NCBI RefSeq assembly: GCF_022288725.1
Contig: NZ_JAKNTA010000001.1
Coordinates: forward strand, 275,528 to 339,527
Reading direction: 5' to 3'
Source of the DNA: Kitasatospora sp. A2-31
Lineage (GTDB): Bacteria; Actinomycetota; Actinomycetes; Streptomycetales; Streptomycetaceae
Length of the DNA: 64,000 bases
Shown: one piece after another, positions 7,623 through 15,286 of the stretch
Position numbering within the stretch: position 1 is the stretch's first letter
Layout: each line of letters opens with the position of its first letter
Position numbers and translations under genes: made by a program
Notes under the pieces: model-generated
Told to the model about the DNA's origin: nothing
Seen by the model: only the letters and a program-made list of their open reading frames with translations
Databases searched by the model: none

Positions 7623-9170
7623 TCAGCTGGTGGCGATCGAGGTGTCGTCGATCACGAAGCTCGTCTGCAGCGAGGAGTCCTCGGTGCCGTTGAACTTCAG
7701 GGTGACGGACTGGCCCGCGTAGGCCGACAGGTCGAAGGTGCGCAGCTGGTAGCCGGCGGCGGCGTCCACGTTGGAGTAGGTCTTCAGCGTGGTGCCGTTG
7801 ACGGTCACGGTCAGCTTGTCGTACACGGTCGAGCCGGACTCACCGGTGTCGATGTGCAGGTAGAAGCTGAGGGTGGCCTTGCAGCCGGACGGGATGGTGA
7901 CCGTCTGGGAGAGGCTGTCCGTGTGGGTCGAGCCGTAGCCGTTCAGCCAGGCCTTCCAGGACCCGCCGTGCGCGGCCTGCGAGGAGCTGTTGTCGACCAC
8001 ACCGCTGCTGGCCGTCCACGGCGTGGCCGCGCCCGACTCGAAGCCCGCGTTGCCCAGCAGCTGAGCCGGGGTGCAGGTGCCGCCACCGCCGTTGACCGTC
8101 CAGGTGAAGCTGGTGCTCCCGGTCTTGTTCGCGGCGTCCTTGGCCGTGACGGTGACGTTGTACGTCCCCGTCGCGGTCGCGGTGCCGGAGATCAGGCCGG
8201 TGGAGGCGTTGATCGACAGACCGGTGGGCAGGCCGGTGGCCGAGTAGCTGAGCGGGGCGGTGCCGCCCCCGGCCGAGATCTGCAGGCTGACCGAGCCGTT
8301 GACCGCGGTGGTCTGGTCGCCCGGGTTGGTCACCGAGACCGCGCCGCTGCCGGCCGGCTTGGTGAGCAGGCAGCCGCTGACGTTGAGGTCGATCACGCGG
8401 CCGTTGCCGAGGCAGGTGGTGAACCAGTACGTCTGCTCACCGTAGCTCTGGCCCTTGACGACCTTGGTGGTGCCGTCGGCGGCCACCTCGCACGGGTTGT
8501 TGAGGGTGCACATCGCACCGTCGTCGTTGCCGGTGTTGTTGATGCCGACGATCTTCTTGGTGGCGGCGTCGACGATCGGCGAACCGGACGTGCCGTGCGT
8601 GGTGTTGCAGCCCGTGCTGTAGCGGATCGAGTCGTGCCAGGTCCACTCGTCCTCGCGCAGCGTGGGGACGAAGCCGTTGATCGAGCAGTTCCACACCTGC
8701 TTCCAGTACGACGACGGTATGAACATCGCCGAGCCGTCGGCCGGGTGGGTGTCACTGATCGTCAGCGCCGTCGCGCCGTACTTCGAGCCGATCGTCGCGA
8801 AGGTGTCGGTCAGCTGGTACAGCGCGACGTCGGTGCCGGTCATCGTGGCGTAGAGCACCTTGTCGGCCTGGACGGTGCCGAGCGAGCCGCCGGAGGCGTT
8901 CAGCAGCGTGCCGCTGCGGCTGGCGGTCTGGTTCTGGATGACCACGCCGGACGCCGGCATGGTCGGCAGGCAGTGGCCGTTGGTGAGCATCATCGCCCGG
9001 TCGGTGTCGACCGAGGAGGGGTAACGCACCAGCGAGGCGGAGCAGTTGCTCAGTGCGATGGTGGACGTCAGGTCGCCGGCCTGGACCGCCTGGGCGGGGG
9101 TCGCGGCCAGGGTCAGGCCACCTGCGATGACCGCTCCGGCACCGGCCAGAGCGGCAAATCTCTTCAACAT
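7623..9170 (-). CDS. Secreted trypsin-like serine protease with Ig-like and C-terminal beta-sandwich domains
   Basis: A 515-residue exported protease. The ATG at 9170 follows a textbook AAGGAG site and opens a signal peptide (about 1-28, ending TPAQA). The S1-type catalytic domain (about 30-270) carries the triad: His66 in TNGHC, Asp114 in GTDVAL, and Ser195 in GTSGSP. It is followed by a putative Ig-like (He_PIG type) domain (about 290-370, ATGLPTGLSINASTGLISGT), a Gly/Thr linker, and a roughly 130-residue beta-sandwich (NAGFESGAATPWTASSG ... VIDDTSIATS) of the kind used for carbohydrate or surface binding. Many Cys pairs suit an extracellular protein. It is a single gene with its own terminator. 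The longer open frame upstream of 9170 has no ribosome site and would bury the signal peptide, so I reject it. Confidence 0.93.
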   Translation of the reverse strand: MLKRFAALAGAGAVIAGGLTLAATPAQAVQAGDLTSTIALSNCSASLVRYPSSVDTDRAMMLTNGHCLPTMPASGVVIQNQTASRSGTLLNASGGSLGTVQADKVLYATMTGTDVALYQLTDTFATIGSKYGATALTISDTHPADGSAMFIPSSYWKQVWNCSINGFVPTLREDEWTWHDSIRYSTGCNTTHGTSGSPIVDAATKKIVGINNTGNDDGAMCTLNNPCEVAADGTTKVVKGQSYGEQTYWFTTCLGNGRVIDLNVSGCLLTKPAGSGAVSVTNPGDQTTAVNGSVSLQISAGGGTAPLSYSATGLPTGLSINASTGLISGTATATGTYNVTVTAKDAANKTGSTSFTWTVNGGGGTCTPAQLLGNAGFESGAATPWTASSGVVDNSSSQAAHGGSWKAWLNGYGSTHTDSLSQTVTIPSGCKATLSFYLHIDTGESGSTVYDKLTVTVNGTTLKTYSNVDAAAGYQLRTFDLSAYAGQSVTLKFNGTEDSSLQTSFVIDDTSIATS

Positions 9171-9527
9171 GGCTCTCCTTGTGGGGGATTGCGGGGCGTA
9201 CGACCGGTCGCGGACGCCCGCGCCGCATGAAAGTGCCATGACCACTTCAATGCGGTCAACCATGCCGACAGAACTCGCGCCCTCGATTCCGCCCCGCGCA
9301 CCACCGTCACGACGGCGGCCCGCCACCCCCGCCATCACGAACACCCCTACCGGACAGGGGAGATGCCGAAACCTTCCACCCCGTGCAGGAACCTGCCGGA
9401 TCCGCCGCGCCACTGGCCGCGCGGTCAGCGCCGGGCGCCGGCCGCCCGGCGCCCGGCGCCCGGCACCCACCCACCGACCCCGTAGGATGCGGCCGGCACC
9501 GACAACCGGCTGCGCACGGGAGATTTG
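9171..9527. promoter_or_regulatory. Divergent intergenic region with an inverted repeat near the protease promoter
   Basis: These 357 bases hold no gene. On the minus strand, TTGACC (9254-9259) could be the -35 of the protease promoter, and an inverted repeat AAGTG-N7-CACTT (9231-9247) lies just downstream of it, where an operator would sit. The half next to the hydrolase gene is GC-rich with GGCGCCCGGC-type low-complexity repeats and no clear motif. Confidence 0.35.
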
Positions 9528-10259
9528 ATGATGAGTCAGTGGATCACGCTCGGCGAGCCGGGCGGCATCGAGGCGTACCTGCACCGCCCGGAGGGCCAGG
9601 TGCGTGGCGCCGTGGTGGTCTGCTCGGAGCTGTACGGGGTGAACGACTACGTCCGGCAGACCTGCGCGGACCTGGCCCGCGCCGGATACGCCGCGCTGGC
9701 GCCCGACTACTACTGGCGCAACGCCCGCCGTACCGCGCTCGGTTACTCGCCGGAGGAGCGCGAGTCCGGCCTGGTGCTGATGCGTGCGCTCGACCGGGAC
9801 GAGCTGGTCGCGGACGCCGCGGCCGCCCTCGCGGCGGCCCGCACCGAGGCCGGCGGCCGGGGTGTGGCCTTCCTGGGGCTGAGCATGGGCGGGCACGTCG
9901 CGGTGCGCGCGGCCACCGCGCTGCGCTTCGAACTGGCCGCCGTGTTCTACCCGGGCTGGCTGCTCAACAGCGGGTTCCCGCTGGTCGGCCCGACGCCCCC
10001 GCTGGAGACCGCCGACCGGATCGCCGCCAACGGCGCCTTCCTGCTGGGGTTCTGCGGCGAGCTGGACCACATCATCCCGGCCGAGGAGTGGCAGCAGGCC
10101 GAGCAGCGCCTGGCCGAGGCCGAGGTCCCGCACGAGCTCGTCTCCTACCCCGGCGCCCGCCACGGCTTCGCCTGCTCCGACCGCCCGGCCGACTACGACC
10201 CGGAGGCCGGCGCCGACGCCTGGCGCCGGGTGTACGCGGCCCTGGCCGACCACCTGTAG
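9528..10259 (+). CDS. Dienelactone-hydrolase-family alpha/beta hydrolase
   Basis: A 243-residue cytoplasmic hydrolase. The N-terminal strand WITLGEPGGIEAYLHRPEG and the segment SELYGVNDYVRQTCADLARAGY are typical of the dienelactone hydrolase family. The elbow reads GLSMGG, so the nucleophile is Ser instead of the Cys of true dienelactone hydrolases. The acid is in GELDHIIP and the catalytic His in ARHGFACSDRP. Its substrate is unknown; small esters or lactones are likely. Two ATG codons stand in a row (9528 and 9531) behind GGGAG, and 9531 has the more usual spacing. It faces away from the protease gene and converges on a lipoprotein gene with strong hairpins between. Confidence 0.88.
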   Translation: MMSQWITLGEPGGIEAYLHRPEGQVRGAVVVCSELYGVNDYVRQTCADLARAGYAALAPDYYWRNARRTALGYSPEERESGLVLMRALDRDELVADAAAALAAARTEAGGRGVAFLGLSMGGHVAVRAATALRFELAAVFYPGWLLNSGFPLVGPTPPLETADRIAANGAFLLGFCGELDHIIPAEEWQQAEQRLAEAEVPHELVSYPGARHGFACSDRPADYDPEAGADAWRRVYAALADHL

Positions 10260-10303
10260 GCGGCCCGGTGGGCGACCCGCCCACCGCACCCGTACAGGTG
10301 GCA

Positions 10304-10382
10304 GGGCGCCGCCGGTCGGTCCGACCGGCGGCGCCCCGCCCGCGCTCGGCCCTCGTGGGCCCTCGGGTCCCCGCGAGGGCCC
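10304..10382. terminator. Double hairpin between convergent genes
   Basis: Two perfect stems. GGGCGCCGCCGGTCGG/complement (10304-10336) has 16-bp arms and a 1-base centre, so it will open to a small loop. GGGCCCTCG/CGAGGGCCC is at 10357-10382. Each suits one of the two converging genes. Confidence 0.75.
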
Positions 10383-10384
10383 GG

Positions 10385-11362
10385 CTACGGCTCCGGGAAG
10401 GTGTCCTCGTCCACGTCGCTGGTCTTCGCGTTGCCGCCCACCGTCGGCTGCAGCGTGATCGACCACGAGGTGTAGGTGCGGCCGGTCTCGAAGGCCATGG
10501 TGTCGTCGAACTTACTGAAGTCGCAGCTCTGGGTGAACGTCTTGAGCGACGGGTCCCAGTCGATGCCGCCGGAGAAGTAGACGTCGTAGGTGCCGTCCTC
10601 GACGCCCTCGATGGACGCCTTCTTGCCCTTGCCGACGTAGACCGAGTGGATCGACTTGCCGTTCTGCGCGAGCGAGACCACGGCGTCGGAGCTGCCGCCG
10701 TTGTCGACGTTGAGCACGCCCTCGCCCTTGAGCCGACCCTCGCGGACCATCGTTCCGTTGCCCAGCGAGCGGGTCTGCAACTGGCCCGTCTCCGGGGCGT
10801 TGTACGTCGTCGGGTACCCGGCGGCGGCCATCTGCTGGAGGGCCGCCGGGATGCCCTTCAGGCCGGCGGACTGGCCGATCTTCGCGAGTGCCGCGCCGGG
10901 GGTGCAGTAGCTCTTGCGCTTGATCCCGCTCTTGGCCGAGTCCAGGTCGGTGGCCAGCTGGTTGAGCGCGATCACCAGCTGGCGCCGGGCGGTGGTGACG
11001 GTGGCGGGCTCGTTGGCGTAGTCCAGGCCGGTGGCGGCCGACCGCACGGCGGTGGCGGCCTCCCCCACGGAGGTGGAGAAGGCGTCGAGACTGGCGGACG
11101 GGTTGAGCTTGCCGAGGGCGGCGTTCACCTTGTCGATCTGGACCGTCAGGACCGGGCCGTACGGCGGCTTGGTCGGCGTCGGCGTGGGCGTCGGCGTGGG
11201 CGTCCGGGTGGCGGTCGGGCTCGCGGTCGCAGCCGAGGTCGCCGGGTCGCTCTTCCCCTGCCCCAGGCCGAAGGCGTCCGAACCCCCGGACCCGCCGCTG
11301 GAGCACGCCGCCAACAGCAGCGCGGTGCCGGCCGCCAGGCCGGCCTTCGTGATGGACCTCAT
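10385..11362 (-). CDS. Lipoprotein of unknown function
   Basis: A 325-residue exported lipoprotein. The ATG at 11362 has GGGGGAG upstream, and the signal peptide ends in lipobox LLAACSS. A Thr-Pro repeat linker (TPTPTPTPTPTKPP) then separates the anchor from a mainly helical domain (about 75-175, with SASLDAFSTSVGEAATAVRS and LNQLATDLDSAKSG), followed by a beta-rich half (about 220-320, RLKGEGVLNVDNGGSSDAVV, VYVGKGKKASIEGVEDGTYD, FETGRTYTSWSITLQP). Two Cys residues (in SYCTPG and QSCDFS) could pair. I do not recognise the family. The beta half looks like a carbohydrate- or metal-associated surface domain, but that is only an impression. Confidence 0.8.
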   Translation of the reverse strand: MRSITKAGLAAGTALLLAACSSGGSGGSDAFGLGQGKSDPATSAATASPTATRTPTPTPTPTPTKPPYGPVLTVQIDKVNAALGKLNPSASLDAFSTSVGEAATAVRSAATGLDYANEPATVTTARRQLVIALNQLATDLDSAKSGIKRKSYCTPGAALAKIGQSAGLKGIPAALQQMAAAGYPTTYNAPETGQLQTRSLGNGTMVREGRLKGEGVLNVDNGGSSDAVVSLAQNGKSIHSVYVGKGKKASIEGVEDGTYDVYFSGGIDWDPSLKTFTQSCDFSKFDDTMAFETGRTYTSWSITLQPTVGGNAKTSDVDEDTFPEP

Positions 11363-11527
11363 CCGCTCCCCCGGTGATCTCTCCTGCACGCTCCGTGCAT
11401 TCCCCGCCGCCATGATCCCGAGCCGGTGGGACGCGGTCAACAGGGCGTACAGACGGCGTACGGAAGCATATGCGGGGCGCGAGAGGGGGCGCACGATGGG
11501 GCACTCACCGTCAACTACGATCGGCTC

Positions 11528-12646
11528 GTGCTCAGGCTTACGGGACTCCCCCTCCAGATCATCGCCTCCGTCGTCGCGATCGGCGTCTTCGCCGCCACGA
11601 TGTGGCTCTGGCCGAGATTCGGCGGGCGGAGCTGGAAGGCCTGGCTCGGCCGGATCGGCACCTTCCTCGCCACCCAGATCTCGGTGCTGGTCGCGATGGG
11701 CCTGATCGCCAACGGTTACTTCGGCTTCTACAGCTCCTGGACCGACCTGCTCGGCACCAACGGCGGGCCGGGCACGGTGGTCGACCACCAGCCGAACGCC
11801 GCCGTCGCCATCACCGGCGAGCAGAAGTTCTACGCGCAGCAGGGCTCCAACCCGGAGCGCGTCGGCCTGATCCACAAGGTCGACGTCAAAGGGGCCACCA
11901 CCGGCCTGAGCACCGACGGCTTCGTCTACCTGCCGCCGCAGTACTTCCAGCCGGAGTACGCCAAGCAGAAGTTCCCGATGGCGCTGGTGCTGGCCGGCTA
12001 CCCGGGCACGCCGGAGAAGCTGATCTCGCTGATGCAGTACCCGGCCTCCACCCTGGAGGCGATCGAGCAGAAGAAGCTGCCGCCCACCGTCCTGGTGATG
12101 ATGCGCCCGACCCTCGTCGGCAACCGGGACACCGAGTGCGTCGACGTCCCCAACGGCCCCCAGGTGGAGACCTTCTTCACCAGCGACCTGCCGAAGGCGC
12201 TCGCCGGCGAGTACCGCATCGGCACCGACGCCGGCTCGCGCGCCGTGATCGGCAACTCCACCGGCGGCTACTGCGCGCTCAAGTTCGCGCTGCGCAAGCC
12301 GGACGCCTACCGGGCCGCCGTCTCGCTGTCCGGCTACTACACCGCGCCGATCGACGAGACCACCGGCGACCTGTTCGGCGGCAGCCCGCAGCTGAAGCAG
12401 GAGAACGACCTGCTCTGGCGGCTGCAGAACAAGCCGGCCGCGCCCGTCTCGCTGCTGCTGGCCACCGCGTACGACGAGAACAACTACGCGGCCACCCAGG
12501 ACATGGTGAAGGCGTTCAAGGCACCGACCAAGCTCTCCACCATCACCCTGGACACCGGCGGCCACAACTTCCACACCTGGACCAGGGAGATCCCGCCCGC
12601 GCTGGAGTGGCTGGGCAAGCACCTGACGATGCCGCAGGCCGCCTGA
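11528..12646 (+). CDS. Antigen-85-like esterase with N-terminal membrane helix
   Basis: A 372-residue membrane-anchored esterase of the esterase D/antigen 85 fold. The N-terminus has two hydrophobic helices (LPLQIIASVVAIGVFAATMW and LGRIGTFLATQISVLVAMGL), then an outer catalytic domain: GFVYLPPQYF, MALVLAGYPGTPE, nucleophile elbow GNSTGGYCALKFAL, acid near ATAYDENNYAA, and catalytic His in DTGGHNFHTW. Proteins like this act on cell-envelope lipids or esters; the true substrate is unknown. The start is uncertain. GTG 11528 gives a typical helix start but has no clear ribosome site; an upstream in-frame GTG at 11426 would add 34 residues that look non-coding. It lies immediately upstream of the glycosyltransferase gene on the same strand. 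Confidence 0.85.
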   Translation: MLRLTGLPLQIIASVVAIGVFAATMWLWPRFGGRSWKAWLGRIGTFLATQISVLVAMGLIANGYFGFYSSWTDLLGTNGGPGTVVDHQPNAAVAITGEQKFYAQQGSNPERVGLIHKVDVKGATTGLSTDGFVYLPPQYFQPEYAKQKFPMALVLAGYPGTPEKLISLMQYPASTLEAIEQKKLPPTVLVMMRPTLVGNRDTECVDVPNGPQVETFFTSDLPKALAGEYRIGTDAGSRAVIGNSTGGYCALKFALRKPDAYRAAVSLSGYYTAPIDETTGDLFGGSPQLKQENDLLWRLQNKPAAPVSLLLATAYDENNYAATQDMVKAFKAPTKLSTITLDTGGHNFHTWTREIPPALEWLGKHLTMPQAA

Positions 12647-12793
12647 GGCCGGTCGGCCTGCCGATCCGCCCGCGCGGCCGCAGCACCGGGCCCGGCCCGG
12701 GGCGGGCCCGAGACCCGGGCCACCCGGGAGATCACAGGCGGCTCATACCCGCGTCTCACGCTCCTCTCAGCCGGGCGGCCGAGCGTAGCGCCC

Positions 12794-15172
12794 ATGACCA
12801 CGACCAGCTTCACCCCGCCGGCCGGGGACCCGTGGCCCGAGGCGTCGGTCCACCCGCCCGAGGTGCCGCAGCCCGCGCCGGAGCACCGGGAGCCGGCCGG
12901 CGGGCCGCTCTTCCCGGAGTACCCGCTGCCGCCCGCCGGCCCCAGGGGACCGGCCTCCTGGACCGGCCGACTGCGCACCCTCCCGGCCCGCACCCTGCGG
13001 GGCCGTGCCGACGACCCGCGCTGGGTCCGGCCCGCCCTGCTCGCCCTGCTGGCCGCGACCGCCGTCCTCTACCTCTGGGGCCTGAGCGCCTCCGGCTGGG
13101 CCAACTCCTTCTACTCGGCCGCCGCCCAGGCCGGCAGCCAGAGCTGGAAGGCCTTCTTCTACGGCTCCTCCGACGCCGGCAACTTCATCACCGTCGACAA
13201 GCCCCCGCTCTCGCTCTGGCCGATGGCGCTCGCCGCCCGGATCTTCGGCCTCTCCTCCTGGTCGGTACTGGCCCCGCAGGCGCTGATGGCGGTCGCCACC
13301 GTGGCCACCCTGTACGCGACGGTGCGCCGCCGCTTCTCGCCGCTCGGCGGGCTGCTGGCGGGCGCCGCGCTGGCACTGACCCCGGTGGCGGCGCTGATGT
13401 TCCGCTTCAACAACCCGGACGCGCTGCTCGTCCTGCTGCTGACCCTGGCCGCGTACGGGCTGGTGCGGGCGATCGAGGCGGCGGGCACCCGCTGGCTGGT
13501 GTTCACCGGCGTGATGTTCGGGCTGGCCTTCCTCACCAAGACCCTCCAGGCCTTCCTGGTGCTGCCCGCCTTCGCACTGGTCTACCTGGTGGCCGCACCG
13601 ACCGGCCTCTGGCGCCGGGTGCGCCAACTGCTCGCCGCCGGAGTGGCCATGGTGGTCGCGGGCGGCTGGTGGGTGGCGATCGTCGAGCTGGTGCCGGCCT
13701 CGGCGCGGCCCTACGTCGGCGGCTCGCAGGACAACAGCTTCCTCTCGCTCACCTTCGGCTACAACGGGATCGGACGCCTCAACGGCGACGAGACCGGCAG
13801 CGTGGGCGGCGGCGGTCGGCTGCCGGCCGGCATGGAGGCGCCGGCCGGCGCCGGCCGGGGCATGGGCGGCTGGGGCGAGACCGGGATCACCCGGCTGTTC
13901 GACGGTGACATCGGCGGGCAGATCGCCTGGCTGATGCCAGCCGCGCTGCTCCTCCTGCTGGTCGGCCTCTGGGCCACCCGGCGTCACACCCGGACGGACA
14001 CCGCCCGTGCGGCCTTCCTGGTCTGGGGCGGCTGGCTCGTCTGCACCGCGCTCGTCTTCAGCTTCATGTCCGGCATCTTCCACCAGTACTACACGGTGGC
14101 GCTTGCCCCCGCCGTCGCAGCGCTGGTCGGCATGGGTGTCGACGGGCTCTGGCGGGCCCGGCACCGGCTCCCGTACGCCGCGGTGCTGGCGGGCACGCTG
14201 GCCGTCACGGCGGTCTGGTCCTACGTGCTGCTCGGGCGCAGCGCCGACTTCCTGCCCTGGCTGCGCTGGGCGGTGCTGGTCGGCGGGCTGACCGCGGCCG
14301 CGGCGCTGCTGCTGGCCGGGCGGCTGACGGCCGGGCTCGCGACCGTGGTCGGCCTGGTGGGCCTGGCGGCGGCGCTCGGGGGCCCGGCGGCGTACGCGGT
14401 GGACACCGTCGGAACGCCGCACACGGGCTCGATCGTGACGGCCGGTCCGGCGGTGCAGGGCGGTTCCTCCGGCCCGGGCGGCCGGGGTCCGCGCGGCGCG
14501 GGCGGGCCGGGCGGCGGGCCGTTCCCCGTCAACGGCCGGGTCTTCGTTCCCGGCCCGGGTGGCCCCGGCGCTCCGGGTTTCCCGGGTGGCCAGAGCACTG
14601 CGAACGGGCAGGGCGCTGCGAACGGGCAGGGGTTCCCGAACGCCCAGGACGGCCAGGGGACCCAGGACGGCCGCGGTGGCGGGATGCCCCAGGGCGGCCG
14701 AGACGGCCGGGCCCCAGGCGGCGCACCCGGCACCGGTCAGAACGGCGGGGCCTTCGAAGGGGCGGGCGGCCCCGGCGGCTTCGGCGGGCTGCTGAACGGC
14801 GCCAAGGTGAGCGACGAGGCCGCCGCCGCCCTGCGGCAGGACGCCGACCGTTACACCTGGGCCGCCGCCACCAGCGGCTCGCAGAACGCCGCCAGCTACC
14901 AACTCGCCTCCGGCGAGCCGGTGATGGCCCTCGGCGGCTTCAACGGCACCGACCCGTCGCTGAGTCTGAGCGCCTTCCAGCAATACGTGAAGGAGGGCAA
15001 GGTGCACTGGTTCATCGGCGGCGGCTCCCGCCGCGGGGGCGGCGCCGGTGCCGGCGGCGGTGCCGAGGAGACGCAGACCGCCCGGATCGAGGAGTGGGTG
15101 ACGAGCCACTACACCGCCCGGACGGTCGGCGGCTCGACCTTCTACGACCTGAGCCGGCCGCCCTCCTCCTGA
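12794..15172 (+). CDS. GT39/ArnT-like polyprenol-dependent glycosyltransferase with collagen-like insert
   Basis: A 792-residue polytopic enzyme that should transfer a sugar from a polyprenyl-phosphate donor on the outer membrane face. After a Pro-rich cytoplasmic head (about 1-75) come some 12 helices (about 80-545). The first outer loop has the acidic and aromatic pattern of the GT-C fold (SGWANSFYSAAAQAGSQSWKAFF and DKPPLSLWPMALAARIFG), and FNNPDALLVLLL and FLTKTLQAFLVLPAF match this actinobacterial family. Residues about 555-665 form a Gly/Pro-rich collagen-like stretch (GGPGAPGFPGGQ, NGQGAANGQGFPN), and a soluble domain (about 670-792, LASGEPVMALGGFNGTDPSL, EWVTSHYTAR) ends the protein. 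Upstream, TCTCA occurs twice 11 bp apart (12754, 12765), as in sites of OmpR-type regulators. Confidence 0.88.
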   Translation: MTTTSFTPPAGDPWPEASVHPPEVPQPAPEHREPAGGPLFPEYPLPPAGPRGPASWTGRLRTLPARTLRGRADDPRWVRPALLALLAATAVLYLWGLSASGWANSFYSAAAQAGSQSWKAFFYGSSDAGNFITVDKPPLSLWPMALAARIFGLSSWSVLAPQALMAVATVATLYATVRRRFSPLGGLLAGAALALTPVAALMFRFNNPDALLVLLLTLAAYGLVRAIEAAGTRWLVFTGVMFGLAFLTKTLQAFLVLPAFALVYLVAAPTGLWRRVRQLLAAGVAMVVAGGWWVAIVELVPASARPYVGGSQDNSFLSLTFGYNGIGRLNGDETGSVGGGGRLPAGMEAPAGAGRGMGGWGETGITRLFDGDIGGQIAWLMPAALLLLLVGLWATRRHTRTDTARAAFLVWGGWLVCTALVFSFMSGIFHQYYTVALAPAVAALVGMGVDGLWRARHRLPYAAVLAGTLAVTAVWSYVLLGRSADFLPWLRWAVLVGGLTAAAALLLAGRLTAGLATVVGLVGLAAALGGPAAYAVDTVGTPHTGSIVTAGPAVQGGSSGPGGRGPRGAGGPGGGPFPVNGRVFVPGPGGPGAPGFPGGQSTANGQGAANGQGFPNAQDGQGTQDGRGGGMPQGGRDGRAPGGAPGTGQNGGAFEGAGGPGGFGGLLNGAKVSDEAAAALRQDADRYTWAAATSGSQNAASYQLASGEPVMALGGFNGTDPSLSLSAFQQYVKEGKVHWFIGGGSRRGGGAGAGGGAEETQTARIEEWVTSHYTARTVGGSTFYDLSRPPSS

Positions 15173-15187
15173 CCCGTCGCACACCGA

Positions 15188-15224
15188 AGGGGCGCACCCC
15201 GGCCACCGGCCGCGGTGCGCCCCT
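15188..15224. terminator. Hairpin terminator after the glycosyltransferase
   Basis: AGGGGCGCACC-cc-GGCC-acc-GGCC-gc-GGTGCGCCCCT folds into a long stem with one 2-nt by 2-nt internal loop, 16 bases after the stop; the convergent peptidase gene ends at 15287. Confidence 0.7.
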
Positions 15225-15286
15225 CGCGCGTCAGGCCCCCCGGACGCCGGTGGTGCGACGACGGGCCCGAGCCCGCGCCCGCGCCG

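Noticed and set aside
9171..10466. Upstream extension of the protease frame to about 947 codons
   Set aside because: The extension is low-complexity, antisense to the dienelactone-hydrolase gene, and would place the signal peptide in mid-protein; a perfect ribosome site is at 9170.
11363..12622. Long frame continuing the lipoprotein gene upstream to 12622
   Set aside because: Antisense to the esterase gene and without recognisable sequence; the lipobox start at 11362 is clear.
12741..12770. TCTCA pair at 11-bp spacing as a named response-regulator site
   Set aside because: Only two short copies; noted in the glycosyltransferase entry but not called as a site.
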